The notes under the pieces were generated by a model. It worked only from the letters and a program-made list of their open reading frames with translations, did not search any database and was not told the origin of the DNA. From the NCBI RefSeq assembly GCF_000968135.1, contig NZ_FO538765.1, forward strand, positions 2,430,001-2,494,000: 64,000 nt of DNA, given 5' to 3'. Shown piece by piece: positions 1 through 9,205 of the stretch. Each line of letters starts with the position of its first letter. The first letter of the stretch is position 1. Made by a program: the position numbers and the translations under genes. Origin of the DNA: Magnetospira sp. QH-2 (GTDB taxonomy: Bacteria > Pseudomonadota > Alphaproteobacteria > Rhodospirillales > Magnetospiraceae).

Positions 1-549
1 CATCTGCTCTCTTGTGATCTGGTGGGCCATTCCATGGGCGGCAAGGTGGCCATGATGCTGGCCTTGCACCATGGAGAACTGCTCGACCGATTGGTCGTGG
101 TGGATATCGCTCCGGCCTCTTCCGGCGGTGACTTCCATCCCATTGTCGAGGCCCTCGCGGGAGTACCCCTGGCCGAATGTGACAATCGCGACGATGTGGA
201 CGATTTCCTGGCCGATGAGATCCCCGAGGCGTCTTTGCGAGGTTTTCTGCTGCAAAATCTCACGCGCACCGGCGACGGGTTGGCTTGGCGGGTCAATCTG
301 GCCGCCCTGCATCTGGATATGGAGCGAATCATCAGCTTCCCGGATCTGCACCCGCACCGTGTTTTCAACGGCCGGACCCTGTTCCTGGCTGGGCAACAGT
401 CGGACTATGTCACCCCGGCCCACGCGGGCGTAATTCGTCGGCTCTTTGCCCATGCGGTGATCGATCGTGTTCCCAACGCCGGGCATTGGGTGCATGCGGA
501 TCAGCCGAAAGCCTTCCTGGACAAGCTCCGGCATTTCCTCGATACCTAG
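1..549 (+). CDS. alpha/beta hydrolase (YbfF-like esterase), 5' end missing
   Basis: The frame is open from base 1, so the gene starts before the window. The visible 182 residues hold the nucleophile elbow G-H-S-M-G near the start and the closing G-H-W-V-H segment with the catalytic His, followed by a short helix, as in YbfF-type acyl-ester hydrolases. The D-Y-V-T-P stretch lies where the family's acidic residue is expected. The oxyanion-hole segment is outside the window. It ends 4 nt before the next gene, so the two are probably cotranscribed. The substrate cannot be told. The family is clear; the exact esterase type is inferred. Confidence 0.85.
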   Translation, partial: HLLSCDLVGHSMGGKVAMMLALHHGELLDRLVVVDIAPASSGGDFHPIVEALAGVPLAECDNRDDVDDFLADEIPEASLRGFLLQNLTRTGDGLAWRVNLAALHLDMERIISFPDLHPHRVFNGRTLFLAGQQSDYVTPAHAGVIRRLFAHAVIDRVPNAGHWVHADQPKAFLDKLRHFLDT

Positions 550-553
550 GAAT

Positions 554-2596
554 ATGGCCAAGCAACCCGCCCTTTTCACCCATCGCCCCTACTGGGCGAA
601 GCGGTTCGGTGTGGCGCCCTTCCTGCCCATGAGCCGGGCCGAGATGGAGGCGCTGGGCTGGGATTCCTGCGACGTGATCATCGTCACCGGCGATGCCTAT
701 ATCGACCATCCCAGCTTCGGCATGGCGATCATCGGACGACTACTGGAATCCCATGGCTTCCGGGTCGGCATCATTGCCCAGCCCGACTGGACCTCCGCCG
801 AGGCCTTCCGTGCCCTGGGTGAACCCAACCTGTATTTCGGCGTCACCGGCGGCAACATGGATTCCATGGTCAATCGGTACACCGCCGACCGGCGTTTGCG
901 TCACAACGACAGCTACACCCCAGACGATGAGGGCGGCAAGCGGCCCGACCGGGCGGTGACCGTCTACGCCCAACGCTGCCGGGAGGCTTTCCGTGGGGTG
1001 CCGGTCATCGTCGGCGGCATCGAGGCTTCGCTAAGGCGCATCGCCCATTTCGATTACTGGTCCGATAAGGTCCGCCGCTCGGTGCTGTTGGACAGCAAGG
1101 CCGACCTGCTGATCTATGGCAACGCCGAACGGGCCATCGTCGATCTGACCCACCGCATTGCCCGGGGAGAGAAACCGGCGGAAATCACCGATTTGCGCGG
1201 TACCGCCGTGGCCCGGTCCACCGTTCCAGAGGGATGGGAAGAAGAAGATTGGAGCGCCATTGGGGAAACACCGGTCAAGACCAAGGGCGAGCAGGTGGTG
1301 GTTCGACTGCCTTCCTATGATCAGGTTCTCGCCGACCCGGCTCTCTATGCCCAGGCTTCGCGTACCCTGCACCTGGAAAGCAATCCAGGCAATGCTCGGC
1401 CCCTGATCCAACGACATGGCAATCGCGAAGTCTGGCTCAATCCGCCGCCGATCCCGCTGGAGACCGCCGAGTTGGACCGGGTCTATGAAATGCCCTATGC
1501 CCGCGGCCCCCACCCATCCTACGGGAACAAGCGCATTCCCGCCTGGGAGATGATCCGCTTTTCGGTCAACATCATGCGCGGCTGTTTCGGGGGCTGCTCC
1601 TTTTGCTCCATCACCGAGCACGAGGGCCGCATCATTCAGAACCGATCCGAAGACTCGATCCTACGCGAAGTCGAGGCCATCCGGGACAAGACTGACGGCT
1701 TCACCGGCATCATCTCGGACCTGGGCGGTCCAACGGCCAACATGTGGCGCCTGGCCTGCAAGGACAAACAGACCGAGTCCGTTTGCAGACGGCTGTCCTG
1801 CGTGTTTCCCGGGATCTGCAAAAATCTCAATACCGACCATGAACCGCTGATCCGATTGTATCGCAAGGCGCGCGCGATTGCGGGAGTAAAGCGGGTGTTC
1901 GTCGCCTCGGGGCTGCGCTACGACCTGGCGGTGCGCAGCCCGGCCTATGTGAAGGAACTGGTCAGCCACCATGTGGGAGGCTATCTGAAAATCGCTCCGG
2001 AACATACTGAAGACGGGCCATTGTCAAAGATGATGAAGCCGGGACTGGAAAGCTATGACCGCTTTAAGGCCCTGTTCGACAAATACTCAAAGGCAGCCGG
2101 CAAAGAGCAATACCTGATCCCCTATTTCATCGCCGCCCACCCGGGCACCAGCGACAAGGACATGCTCCATTTGGCCCTGTGGCTGAAGCGCAACGGCTAC
2201 CGCGCCGATCAGGTCCAGGCCTTCCTGCCCTCGCCCATGTCTCTGGCCTCGGCCATGTATCACAGCGAGCGCAATCCCCTGAAACCGCTGCATCTTGAAA
2301 ATGCGGAGATCGTCAGCACCGCCAAGGGCCTGAAGCAACGGCGCCTGCACAAGGCCTTTTTGCGCTATCACGATGCGGAGAACTGGCCTCTGCTGCGCGA
2401 CGCCTTGAAGAAAATGGGCCGCGCCGATCTGATTGGGCCGAGCAAGACCCACCTGATTCCGGCCTGGCAGCCCAAGGGCACGGGCCAGGGCGGCGGCGAG
2501 GGGGCGCGCACCGGGCGCAAGCACAAGGAACAAATCTTCAAGACCCAGCACAGCCGTCCAGAAAAAGGTCGGAAACGCCGTGGCAAGCCGCGCTGA
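554..2596 (+). CDS. ygiQ: YgiQ-family radical SAM protein (UPF0313)
   Basis: This 680-aa protein carries the radical SAM cluster motif [10 protein letters not shown] (C-x3-C-x2-C) in its middle, which should bind a 4Fe-4S cluster and S-adenosylmethionine. The N-terminal start M-A-K-Q-P-A-L and the segments G-D-A-Y-I-D-H-P and G-G-I-E-A-S-L-R-R are typical of YgiQ proteins. The C-terminal tail is basic and low in complexity (G-R-K-H-K-E, then K-G-R-K-R-R). The reading frame is open further upstream, but the ATG at 554 gives the family N-terminus and lies just past the stop of the hydrolase gene. The biochemical role of the family is not established. The gene converges with znuB, leaving only 4 nt between them. 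Confidence 0.93.
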   Translation: MAKQPALFTHRPYWAKRFGVAPFLPMSRAEMEALGWDSCDVIIVTGDAYIDHPSFGMAIIGRLLESHGFRVGIIAQPDWTSAEAFRALGEPNLYFGVTGGNMDSMVNRYTADRRLRHNDSYTPDDEGGKRPDRAVTVYAQRCREAFRGVPVIVGGIEASLRRIAHFDYWSDKVRRSVLLDSKADLLIYGNAERAIVDLTHRIARGEKPAEITDLRGTAVARSTVPEGWEEEDWSAIGETPVKTKGEQVVVRLPSYDQVLADPALYAQASRTLHLESNPGNARPLIQRHGNREVWLNPPPIPLETAELDRVYEMPYARGPHPSYGNKRIPAWEMIRFSVNIMRGCFGGCSFCSITEHEGRIIQNRSEDSILREVEAIRDKTDGFTGIISDLGGPTANMWRLACKDKQTESVCRRLSCVFPGICKNLNTDHEPLIRLYRKARAIAGVKRVFVASGLRYDLAVRSPAYVKELVSHHVGGYLKIAPEHTEDGPLSKMMKPGLESYDRFKALFDKYSKAAGKEQYLIPYFIAAHPGTSDKDMLHLALWLKRNGYRADQVQAFLPSPMSLASAMYHSERNPLKPLHLENAEIVSTAKGLKQRRLHKAFLRYHDAENWPLLRDALKKMGRADLIGPSKTHLIPAWQPKGTGQGGGEGARTGRKHKEQIFKTQHSRPEKGRKRRGKPR

Positions 2597-2600
2597 CGGA

Positions 2601-3386
2601 TCAGTGGTATCGCGGCACCATGGAAGACGCGGTGAACAGAACCAGCGCCGCCACGACAATGGACGGCCCCGCCGCCGTATCCCAGGTGAAGGCCCCCCAA
2701 AGACCCAAGGCCACGGCCAAAGTCCCCGCGCCCATGGCCAGCAGCGCCATGGATTCCGGCGTGCGGGCCAAATTGCGGGCCGTCGCCGCCGGTATGATGA
2801 GGAGCGAGGTGACCAAAAGCAGCCCGACCACTTTCAAAGCCAGGGCCACGGTGACCGCGATCAGCAACACAAAAGTCAGACGCAGGGGCAAAATGGCTAC
2901 GCCTTCCACCGCCGCCAGATCCGCATGGACAGTCATGGAAAGCAAAGGGCGCCAGATCCCGGCCAATATCGCCAGCACCAGCACTCCGCCGCCCCAGATC
3001 ACGGCCAGGTCCGTGAGGCCGACCGCCAATATATCGCCGAACAGATAGGCCATCAGGTCAACCCGCATGCCCTGCATCAGCCCGATGGCCACCAAGCCCA
3101 CCGAAAGAGCGCCGTGAGACAGAATGCCGAGCAGGGTGTCCGAGGCCAGGGATTTCCGCCCCTGCATCCAGACCAATAGCAACGCCAGGGCAATACAAAC
3201 CACCGCCACACCAAGTCCCGGATCCAGGCCGATGAGCAACCCCAACACCACGCCGAGCAGAGCCGAATGGGCCAAGGCATCGCCGAAATAGGCCATGCGC
3301 CGCCAAACGACGAAACTCCCCAACGGCCCAGTGACCAGGGCAACACCCACTCCGGCCAGCAAAGCATGGAACAACAGGTCATCCAT
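2601..3386 (-). CDS. znuB: zinc ABC transporter permease ZnuB
   Basis: A 261-aa polytopic membrane protein of the ABC-3 permease family, with about seven to eight hydrophobic segments. The N-terminal part contains [17 protein letters not shown] and A-L-A-H-S-A-L-L-G, the family signature. It forms the inner-membrane channel for Zn(II) delivered by a periplasmic ZnuA. The ATG at 3386 is preferred over the one at 3395 because a GAAGG site lies 9 nt upstream; the gene overlaps the 3' end of znuC by 8 nt, which suggests translational coupling. No znuA gene is present in the window, so the binding protein must be encoded elsewhere. Manganese or iron transport is possible for the family, but the zur neighbour favours zinc. 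Confidence 0.92.
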   Translation of the reverse strand: MDDLLFHALLAGVGVALVTGPLGSFVVWRRMAYFGDALAHSALLGVVLGLLIGLDPGLGVAVVCIALALLLVWMQGRKSLASDTLLGILSHGALSVGLVAIGLMQGMRVDLMAYLFGDILAVGLTDLAVIWGGGVLVLAILAGIWRPLLSMTVHADLAAVEGVAILPLRLTFVLLIAVTVALALKVVGLLLVTSLLIIPAATARNLARTPESMALLAMGAGTLAVALGLWGAFTWDTAAGPSIVVAALVLFTASSMVPRYH

Positions 3387-4161
3387 GACCGTCATCCTTC
3401 GGGCCCTCTTCCAACGGCACCACGTTGCCATGCATGTCGTGGGCATGATCATGGCGGTGGTGATAGAGCGCCAAAGAAGAGGCGACACCTTCGCCAAACA
3501 GGCTGACGAAGGCCGGATCACGGCTAACCGCTTCCGGGTGGCCGGAGCAACAGACATGGGTGTTGAGACAGACCACCTCATCGGTGGAAGCCATGACCAA
3601 ATGTAGGTCGTGGGAAACCATCAAGACACCACAGCCATGGCGCTTTCGGATCTCGGCAATCAATGCATAAAGTTCGGCCTGGCCATTGATATCCACCCCT
3701 TGCACCGGTTCATCGAGTACCAGCAGATCCGGCTGGCGAACCATGGCCCGGGCCAGCAGCACCCGCTGCATTTCGCCGCCGGAGACTGATTGGATTGGGG
3801 CATCAAGAAGCCGGGTAATACCCACCTCTTCGGCGGCCCCTTTGATCCGCTCCCGGCCCTGGCTTCCCCCCGGCGTCGCAAGACGAAGAAACCCACGCAC
3901 GGTCAGCGGCAGGGTCTCGTCCACCTCCAATTTTTGAGGCATGTAGCCGATTTTCAGTCCGGAACGGCGGACAATCGAGCCGCTGTCCGGGCGCATCAGG
4001 CCGAGCAAACAGCGCACCAGCGTGGTCTTGCCGGCGCCATTGGGCCCGACCAGGGTTACCACCTGCCCCGGATTCACAGCCACTGACACCCGTTCAAGAA
4101 CCAGACGGCCCGAAAAAGATACCGAGATTCCGTCGGCTAGGACGAGTGCTTCTTGTCGCAC
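3379..4161 (-). CDS. znuC: zinc ABC transporter ATP-binding protein ZnuC
   Basis: A 260-aa ABC ATPase with Walker [10 protein letters not shown], signature S-G-G-E-M-Q-R, Walker B L-L-V-L-D-E-P and a switch His in V-S-H-D. It energises ZnuB. The C-terminus is rich in His ([12 protein letters not shown]), typical of ZnuC and a possible metal sensor or buffer. Start choice: the frame stays open to a TTG at 4188, but a GTG at 4161 has AAGG 7 nt upstream and a better N-terminus, so 4161 is used. Either start overlaps the end of zur, which fits a zur-znuC-znuB operon read leftward. Confidence 0.92.
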   Translation of the reverse strand: MRQEALVLADGISVSFSGRLVLERVSVAVNPGQVVTLVGPNGAGKTTLVRCLLGLMRPDSGSIVRRSGLKIGYMPQKLEVDETLPLTVRGFLRLATPGGSQGRERIKGAAEEVGITRLLDAPIQSVSGGEMQRVLLARAMVRQPDLLVLDEPVQGVDINGQAELYALIAEIRKRHGCGVLMVSHDLHLVMASTDEVVCLNTHVCCSGHPEAVSRDPAFVSLFGEGVASSLALYHHRHDHAHDMHGNVVPLEEGPKDDGHG

Positions 4162-4664
4162 GTCTTGCCTTGGTGAAAGCGGACACAACGACCGACGATT
4201 TCGATGGTGCCTTCCTGGATCTCGAACCCGACCCGTTCAGCGGCCTTTCCAAGAGCCTCATCGAGCAAGGTTTCGCCGATCTCTTCGGCGACGCCACAAT
4301 CCTGGCAAAGCAGGAAACGAGTCACATGAGGCTTTTCCGGTCGATTGCAGGCGATGAAGGAATTCAGGCTTTCCAGCTTATGGATCAGCCCCTGCTCCAA
4401 TAGAAAATCCAAGGCACGATAGACAGTCGGCGGGGCGGCATTGCCTTTTTCCTGCTTGAGTTCCTCCAGCAGTTCATAGGCGCCCTTGGGCCGCCCGCGA
4501 TCTTCCCACAGGCGCTCCAGCACCCAGCGGCGAAGCGGAGTCAGCCGGACCCCTCGGTGAGCACAAAGCTCTTCGGCACGTTCGGCCGCGTTGTCGCGGG
4601 ACCATGGATCGTCACTTCTCAAGGCTGATAAATCCTTGCCGGGGGCAATGGTTGCGGTGCTCAC
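4137..4664 (-). CDS. zur: Fur-family zinc uptake regulator Zur
   Basis: A 175-aa Fur-family repressor. The N-terminal winged helix includes [11 protein letters not shown] and [10 protein letters not shown]. The C-terminal half carries two cysteine pairs for structural zinc, L-C-Q-D-C-G and [10 protein letters not shown]. The single-cysteine-spacing and the placement directly upstream of znuC-znuB support Zur over Fur or Mur. The start is a GTG with GGGAG 8 nt upstream. With zinc bound it should repress znuCB, probably its own operon, and possibly the divergent hisI-COG0523 unit. Confidence 0.92.
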   Translation of the reverse strand: MSTATIAPGKDLSALRSDDPWSRDNAAERAEELCAHRGVRLTPLRRWVLERLWEDRGRPKGAYELLEELKQEKGNAAPPTVYRALDFLLEQGLIHKLESLNSFIACNRPEKPHVTRFLLCQDCGVAEEIGETLLDEALGKAAERVGFEIQEGTIEIVGRCVRFHQGKTCDKKHSS

Positions 4665-4739
4665 GGACTAAACTCCCAATCGGGCCATATCCCGCATCGT
4701 GGCGGTTGGCGCTCTTATGAGGTGGCAATTGATTATTGA

Positions 4740-4755
4740 ACGTATTTTATAACGT
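4740..4755. promoter_or_regulatory. candidate Zur operator
   Basis: The 16-bp stretch ACGTATTTTATAACGT is AT-rich with ACGT at both ends. Its right half TATAACGT resembles the half-site of alphaproteobacterial Zur boxes (TATAACAT-like); the left half is degenerate. It lies between the divergent zur and hisI starts, 75 nt upstream of zur, so it could control both. This is an inference from one partial match. Confidence 0.35.
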
Positions 4756-4847
4756 ACCGTGATATTGGCTGTTTTTTAGACTTATGACAAGGATAAAGTA
4801 GCGTTGATGCGGCGTCGCACACTTCACTGCTGAATACGGACCGAGAC

Positions 4848-4876
4848 TTGACATCCTTCCCGCCAGGGTCGATGTA
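4848..4876 (+). promoter_or_regulatory. possible sigma-70 promoter of hisI
   Basis: A perfect TTGACA (4848-4853) is followed after 17 nt by GATGTA, a poor -10 match, about 26 nt before the hisI ATG. The -35 is convincing and the -10 is not; the real -10 could be an activator-dependent or shifted hexamer. Confidence 0.3.
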
Positions 4877-4902
4877 CGGACCGGACCGTAAAGGAGGCCA
4901 TA

Positions 4903-5298
4903 ATGTGCGATGACATGATCACTCTTGAAAACTTGAAATACAACGCCGACGGACTGATTCCGGCCATCGCCCAACAGCACGATACGGGCGAAGTGCTGAT
5001 GATGGCCTGGATGAACAAGGACTCCATCGAAGAGACTTTGCGTACCGGACAGGTTTGTTATTGGTCGCGCTCACGCAGCCAGTATTGGCGCAAGGGCGAA
5101 AGCTCCGGTCAGGTTCAAAAACTCAAGGATCTGCGCTGGGATTGCGATGGCGACACCCTATTGTTGCAGGTGGACCAATTGGGAGTCGCCTGCCACACCG
5201 GGCGCCGCAATTGTTTCTTCCTGGCCTGGCGGGACGGCGAAACCAAGTCCATCGCCGAGCCTGAAATCTCTCCTGAGGATCTGTACGGCAAGGGCTGA
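4903..5298 (+). CDS. hisI: phosphoribosyl-AMP cyclohydrolase HisI
   Basis: A 131-aa stand-alone HisI, catalysing the ring opening of phosphoribosyl-AMP in histidine synthesis. The family core is present: W-D-C-D-G-D with the Mg-binding Asp residues, then A-C-H-T-G-R-R-N-C-F-F, giving the three zinc-ligand cysteines. Start ATG 4903 has a strong AAAGGAGG site. The next gene, a COG0523 GTPase, starts 4 nt after its stop, so the pair is an operon. No other his gene is nearby. Since it lies opposite zur-znuCB and next to a putative zinc chaperone, it may be a zinc-regulated HisI paralogue rather than the only copy in the genome; the sequence alone cannot decide. Confidence 0.93.
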   Translation: MCDDMITLENLKYNADGLIPAIAQQHDTGEVLMMAWMNKDSIEETLRTGQVCYWSRSRSQYWRKGESSGQVQKLKDLRWDCDGDTLLLQVDQLGVACHTGRRNCFFLAWRDGETKSIAEPEISPEDLYGKG

Positions 5299-5302
5299 GT
5301 TC

Positions 5303-6367
<1,065 letters not shown>

Positions 6368-6500
6368 CTCACACAAATTAAAAGGACTTTATGGGATATT
6401 TCCAAATCCATGACCGTGATCCCTAGCCGTGGCGTCGGAATTCTGTTATGGTTAAGCACGTCTGGACGAATTCAATTCTCTCTCTCGACAGACACTCCTT

Positions 6501-6531
6501 AATTCCCGGTCCCAAAGGCCGGGAATTTTTT
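6501..6531 (+). terminator. rho-independent terminator
   Basis: A perfect 9-bp stem (AATTCCCGG / CCGGGAATT) with a 9-nt loop runs straight into TTTTTT. It lies 134 nt downstream of the COG0523 stop, so the hisI operon transcript would end here, or a short untranslated RNA between 6368 and 6531 would. Confidence 0.8.
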
Positions 6532-6576
6532 GCGGCCATGGCCTCAACGAAAACCCCTTAAGCCATCGTAAATCAA

Positions 6577-6616
6577 CGCTGTTCACCTGTTTGTGATGAC
6601 AAAATCGTGAACAGCG
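6577..6616. promoter_or_regulatory. 10-bp inverted repeat, possible operator
   Basis: Arms CGCTGTTCAC and GTGAACAGCG match perfectly around a 20-nt spacer, 80 nt upstream of the 56-aa membrane protein start. No U-tract follows, so a terminator is unlikely; an operator or a structured leader is possible. The regulator is unknown. Confidence 0.4.
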
Positions 6617-6695
6617 GTCGATTTCTCTTGCGCATTGCAGCAATGTATATTAGTTTTTTCTCATATGATAAATCACTAATGAAGTGAGGCACAAC

Positions 6696-6866
6696 ATGTC
6701 CGTTTTCGTTTCAATCATCACACTCTTGCTGGCGGCCCTCGTTTTGATCGGCGCCGCCATTCCGGTGATCATGGCCGTGGTGGCTTTGCGCGATATATCC
6801 CGCAAGGCCTACCAGTCGACCATGGACTATCAGGCTGAGATTGACGGCGCCAAGGCTGCCGCCTAG
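6696..6866 (+). CDS. small single-pass membrane protein, 56 aa
   Basis: The ATG at 6696 has GAGG 6 nt upstream and is preferred over the in-frame GTG at 6684. Residues 3-35 are strongly hydrophobic (V-F-V-S-I-I-T-L-L-L-A-A-L-V), forming one long or two short membrane helices. A short charged tail follows (R-D-I-S-R-K-A-Y-Q-S-T-M-D-Y-Q-A-E-I-D-G-A-K). No family is recognised. The stop codon TAG is made by the CTAG border of repeat R1, so the C-terminus may have been shaped by the repeat. Confidence 0.65.
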   Translation: MSVFVSIITLLLAALVLIGAAIPVIMAVVALRDISRKAYQSTMDYQAEIDGAKAAA

Positions 6867-6966
6867 CGCGTGTCGGGTCCAATCGGACCCGCTAGACACG
6901 CGCGACCTTATTGGAATCGATCACGTCGCGTTTGGATGGAGACGATCCAACGCGAAAAACGTGACC
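6863..6966 (-). repeat. dispersed repeat R1, copy A (inverted, with one module flipped)
   Basis: Begins CTAGCGCGTGTCGGGTCC and reads as the reverse of the other R1 copies through the first hairpin and the linker. The second hairpin (ATCACGT...ACGTGAC) is in the opposite orientation from that expected. Its arms, CGCGTTTGGAT and ATCCAACGCG, differ from the other copies but still pair with each other. The left CTAG overlaps the stop codon of the preceding gene; the right end lacks CTAG. Confidence 0.8.
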
Positions 6967-6988
6967 GGCATCAATCCGACAGAAAAAC

Positions 6989-7024
6989 ACCCCGCTGTGA
7001 TTGGCGTCACAGCGGGGTTCTTTT
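6989..7024 (+). terminator. rho-independent terminator
   Basis: A perfect 12-bp stem (ACCCCGCTGTGA / TCACAGCGGGGT) with a 6-nt loop, followed by TCTTTT. It lies just after repeat R1 and probably terminates the small membrane protein transcript. Confidence 0.85.
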
Positions 7025-7063
7025 GTTCAGGGCAGGATCACCGTGTCCCTCAAGAGCAATTTG

Positions 7064-7094
7064 GGCCCGGCCTCGCGGCCGGGCCTCTTTTTTT
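7064..7094 (+). terminator. second rho-independent terminator
   Basis: A perfect 9-bp stem (GGCCCGGCC / GGCCGGGCC) with loop TCGC and a TCTTTTTTT tract. It follows the first terminator by 40 nt. It is preceded by CTCAAGAGCAA, the same 11-mer that precedes the terminator at 8704. Confidence 0.85.
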
Positions 7095-7151
7095 CTCCCT
7101 CGCGAGGACCCTTGCTCACTCTCCCAAGCCTGGGCCCTTTGTAATAAAATA

Positions 7152-7183
7152 GGGGCGCTTCATTCCCCCGACTGAAGCGCCCC
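7152..7183 (-). terminator. terminator of the SleB-like gene
   Basis: An 11-bp perfect stem (GGGGCGCTTCA / TGAAGCGCCCC) with a 10-nt loop. Read leftward it is followed by TATTTTATT, placing it 12 nt past the stop of the leftward hydrolase gene. Confidence 0.8.
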
Positions 7184-7194
7184 CAAGCTCACGA

Positions 7195-7737
7195 TCAGCT
7201 ATTGCCGATCCGGCTCTTGGTTGGATCCCGATAGAAAATATGGCGACCGATCTTGCGAACCCGCTTCAACTTGCTGATCCATTCGGGTTGCACATAGTTG
7301 GCGTGATAGAACAGCGCCCCTTGGGACGGGTCGCGGTCATTGGCGTGCAAGGCGTAGCGGGCAACCATCTTGGCCAGCTTCCAAGCCCCTTCCTCGGTCG
7401 GCTCATCGCTTTTACCGTCGCACCACCAAGAAAACTGACATTGGTGACGCTTACCGAGGCCCTGGGTCACCACGCCGCAAATCGTGTTCGGAAACTCTTC
7501 GCTGCGCATGCGGTTGAGGGTCACCCCGGCCACGGCCAGTTGACCATCCAGCGATTCGGAGCGCGCCTCCCAATAAACGTTCAGAGCCAGACAATGAAGC
7601 TCGGTTTCAAGACCGGAGGGAATGGCCGCGCTGGCGGTTTCCGACGGGGTGATCCCCTCGGTCGCCAGAACCGTGCCGAGAACCAAAAGGCCCGCGGCGA
7701 AACGACTCAAAACCCTGCTGACGGATGTCCGTCCCAT
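7195..7737 (-). CDS. SleB/CwlJ-family cell wall hydrolase
   Basis: A 180-aa exported protein with an N-terminal signal segment (V-L-S-R-F-A-A-G-L-L-V-L-G-T-V-L-A). The hydrolase_2 (SleB) domain follows: L-N-V-Y-W-E-A-R-S-E with the catalytic Glu, V-A-G-V-T-L-N-R, and C-Q-F-S-W-W-C-D-G-K, ending with A-L-F-Y-H-A. In spore formers such domains cut cortex peptidoglycan; in alphaproteobacteria they are periplasmic wall-remodelling enzymes. The ATG at 7737 is chosen because AGGTAGGGG lies just upstream; the frame is open to a GTG at 7785 inside a palindrome. It has its own terminator and is monocistronic. Confidence 0.85.
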   Translation of the reverse strand: MGRTSVSRVLSRFAAGLLVLGTVLATEGITPSETASAAIPSGLETELHCLALNVYWEARSESLDGQLAVAGVTLNRMRSEEFPNTICGVVTQGLGKRHQCQFSWWCDGKSDEPTEEGAWKLAKMVARYALHANDRDPSQGALFYHANYVQPEWISKLKRVRKIGRHIFYRDPTKSRIGNS

Positions 7738-7773
7738 CAATCCCCTACCTTCATCTGAAATTGTCAGATCCAC

Positions 7774-7811
7774 TACATTAGTCACTGCTTATATAAGAGG
7801 TGACTAATGTA
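7774..7811. promoter_or_regulatory. 12-bp perfect inverted repeat upstream of the SleB-like gene
   Basis: TACATTAGTCAC and GTGACTAATGTA are exact reverse complements, 14 nt apart, 37 nt upstream of the hydrolase ATG. The spacer is AT-rich (CTTATATAAG). The arrangement looks like a dimeric repressor operator overlapping a promoter. Alternatively, it could drive expression in both directions. The regulator cannot be named. Confidence 0.5.
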
Positions 7812-8132
7812 TGTCAAGTCCGACGTCACAAGCGTTCCGCATCGGCCCCTGATCGCCGTCGGCACGCGCGCGCCCTGTGGGCCCGTCTTGACGCAAGACT
7901 TAGAGCCATTTGTGCAGTGCATCAACGGCTATCTCTGCGGATCAGCCATGCAATTGACGAATGGCCTCATTCGCCAACCAACCGGCAGGAGAAATCTCTG
8001 AAACCACTGGAAAAAAAGCTCTTTTCAAGATAGGATTGAATGATCAATCAGGGGGAAAAACAAACAAGGCCACCCCCGACTCATGCGCCGACTCCTTGAA
8101 CCGGATCCGCGCTCATGCAATGGGAGGAAACT
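7812..8132. other. gene-free stretch before the DUF302 gene
   Basis: No convincing gene. An open frame at 7807-8001 (64 aa) has AGAGGTG upstream of its ATG, but that site is part of the palindrome and the protein resembles nothing. The 100 nt before 8133 are AT-richer (around 8010-8060) and may hold the DUF302 promoter. Confidence 0.4.
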
Positions 8133-8621
8133 ATGCAACGGATTTTTACAGTCCTGGTCCTGGCCGTGGTGGCTGCGGGCATGACGATCTCCGCCGCTCA
8201 AGCCGGTGGTGGGCGCCATCTGCAGATGTACCAAACTCAGGGGATGTTCGCCGATGTCAAACAAGACATCTTGAACGCGGTGGCCAACAAAGGCTTCGTG
8301 GTCGATTACGTGGCTCGCCTGGGTGACATGCTCAAGCGCACCGGCCCGGCGGTAGGGTCCAGTAAACCCATCTACGAAGAGGCGGAAATGCTACAGTTTT
8401 GCTCCGCCAAATATTCCCGCGCCGCGATGGAAATCGATCCCAGCAACATCGTCTTCTGTCCCTACGTGATCGTCGTCTACACCTTGCCCGAGGACCCGAA
8501 AACCGTGCACGTGGGCTATCGCCGCCCCATGGCCGGCGGCAGCCTGGCATCGCGCAAGGCTCTCATGGAAATCGAATCGCTGCTGGACGGCGTGGTCCGC
8601 GAGGCCCTGGATATGAATTGA
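8133..8621 (+). CDS. exported DUF302-family protein
   Basis: A 162-aa protein with a clear signal peptide (R-I-F-T-V-L-V-L-A-V-V-A-A-G-M-T-I-S-A-A-Q-A). The mature part has the DUF302 arrangement, a beta-alpha domain of about 130 residues with K-G-F-V-V-D-Y-V-A-R and M-L-Q-F-C-S-A. ATG 8133 is chosen because GGGAGGA lies 5 nt upstream; an earlier ATG at 8115 has no site. Function of the family is unknown. It is monocistronic with a terminator at 8704. Confidence 0.75.
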   Translation: MQRIFTVLVLAVVAAGMTISAAQAGGGRHLQMYQTQGMFADVKQDILNAVANKGFVVDYVARLGDMLKRTGPAVGSSKPIYEEAEMLQFCSAKYSRAAMEIDPSNIVFCPYVIVVYTLPEDPKTVHVGYRRPMAGGSLASRKALMEIESLLDGVVREALDMN

Positions 8622-8703
8622 CGCTTTTTTCTGTCCCTGGTGACGGTCATCACAGCCGACCGCATGGACTTGGGACATAAAGAAGCCATCTCAAGAGCAA
8701 CTC

Positions 8704-8729
8704 AGCCCGGCGATTTCGCCGGGCTTTTT
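8704..8729 (+). terminator. rho-independent terminator
   Basis: Stem AGCCCGGCG / CGCCGGGCT, loop ATTT, then TTTTT, 82 nt after the DUF302 stop. CTCAAGAGCAA lies directly upstream, as at 7049-7059. Confidence 0.85.
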
Positions 8730-8822
8730 CTTGGTCGACCTGTTGACCTCTGAGCGGCCCAGGATTACCGAACGCCCCGCGGCAACGGTGCTTGGGCCTC
8801 GTCGGCCCGCTCTTGATTGATC

Positions 8823-9001
8823 TAACAGGCTGTTGAAAATGTCCGAAGTCGAGCGCGTGGCGACATATGCTTCGACAAGCTCAGCATGAGGGCCTTTGAC
8901 CTTTCAACATGTTAGCCTCACCCTGAGCTTCCTCATCCCGAGCTTGTCGAGGGACGAAGGGCGAGGCGGGCCGTCGGACAACACTTTTTCAGCAGCCTGC
9001 T
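8823..9001 (+). repeat. dispersed repeat R2, copy 1
   Basis: About 179 bp with imperfect terminal inverted repeats: AACAGGCTGTTGAAAATGTCCG on the left and, reversed, AGCAGGCTGCTGAAAAAGTG on the right. Inside is the pair CTTCGACAAGCTCAGCATGAG and CTGAGCTTCCTCATCCCGAG, then GAGCTTGTCGAGG, a sequence motif widely scattered in proteobacterial genomes. Copies 2 and 3 are at 9861-10010 and 38281-38409. No coding capacity. Confidence 0.85.
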
Positions 9002-9039
9002 AAAGTTTCGCGAACGGCGTTCGCCAGGCATTCTTTAAG

Positions 9040-9199
9040 AGGCGGATTTAAAAGTATCCTTTAGATATCAAGGGCGTAGATTTTTGATCTGGCCAGGAAA
9101 GGCCGACGACACGGGGCGGCGCCCCGTTAGGAGGTCTTGACGCCGCCAGAGCGGAAATATACGCCCTCGAGATCAAAGGAATACTTTTGAATCCGACTC
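9040..9199. repeat. foldback element R3
   Basis: Two arms of about 45 nt are imperfect reverse complements: 9040-9086 (GGATTTAAAAGTATCCTTT, then CAAGGGCGTA) and 9150-9199 (reverse: GGATTCAAAAGTATTCCTTT, then CGAGGGCGTA). The centre holds a GC hairpin ACGGGGC-GGC-GCCCCGT. It resembles a non-autonomous transposable element. Only one copy is in the window. Confidence 0.6.
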
Positions 9200-9205
9200 A
9201 AAGGC

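Larger units (their letters stand above)
6368..6695. other. gene-free stretch with terminator and inverted repeat
   Basis: 328 nt without a coding region. It contains the terminator at 6501-6531 and a perfect 10-bp inverted repeat CGCTGTTCAC (6577-6586) / GTGAACAGCG (6607-6616) with a 20-nt spacer. The last 100 nt before the small membrane gene are AT-rich and probably hold its promoter, including TATATT at 6646-6651. Confidence 0.6.

Noticed and set aside
7800-8033. Open frames of 64-77 codons after the palindrome, one with AGAGGTG before its ATG
   Set aside because: The apparent ribosome site is part of the inverted repeat, the frames overlap each other, and the products have no protein-like pattern.
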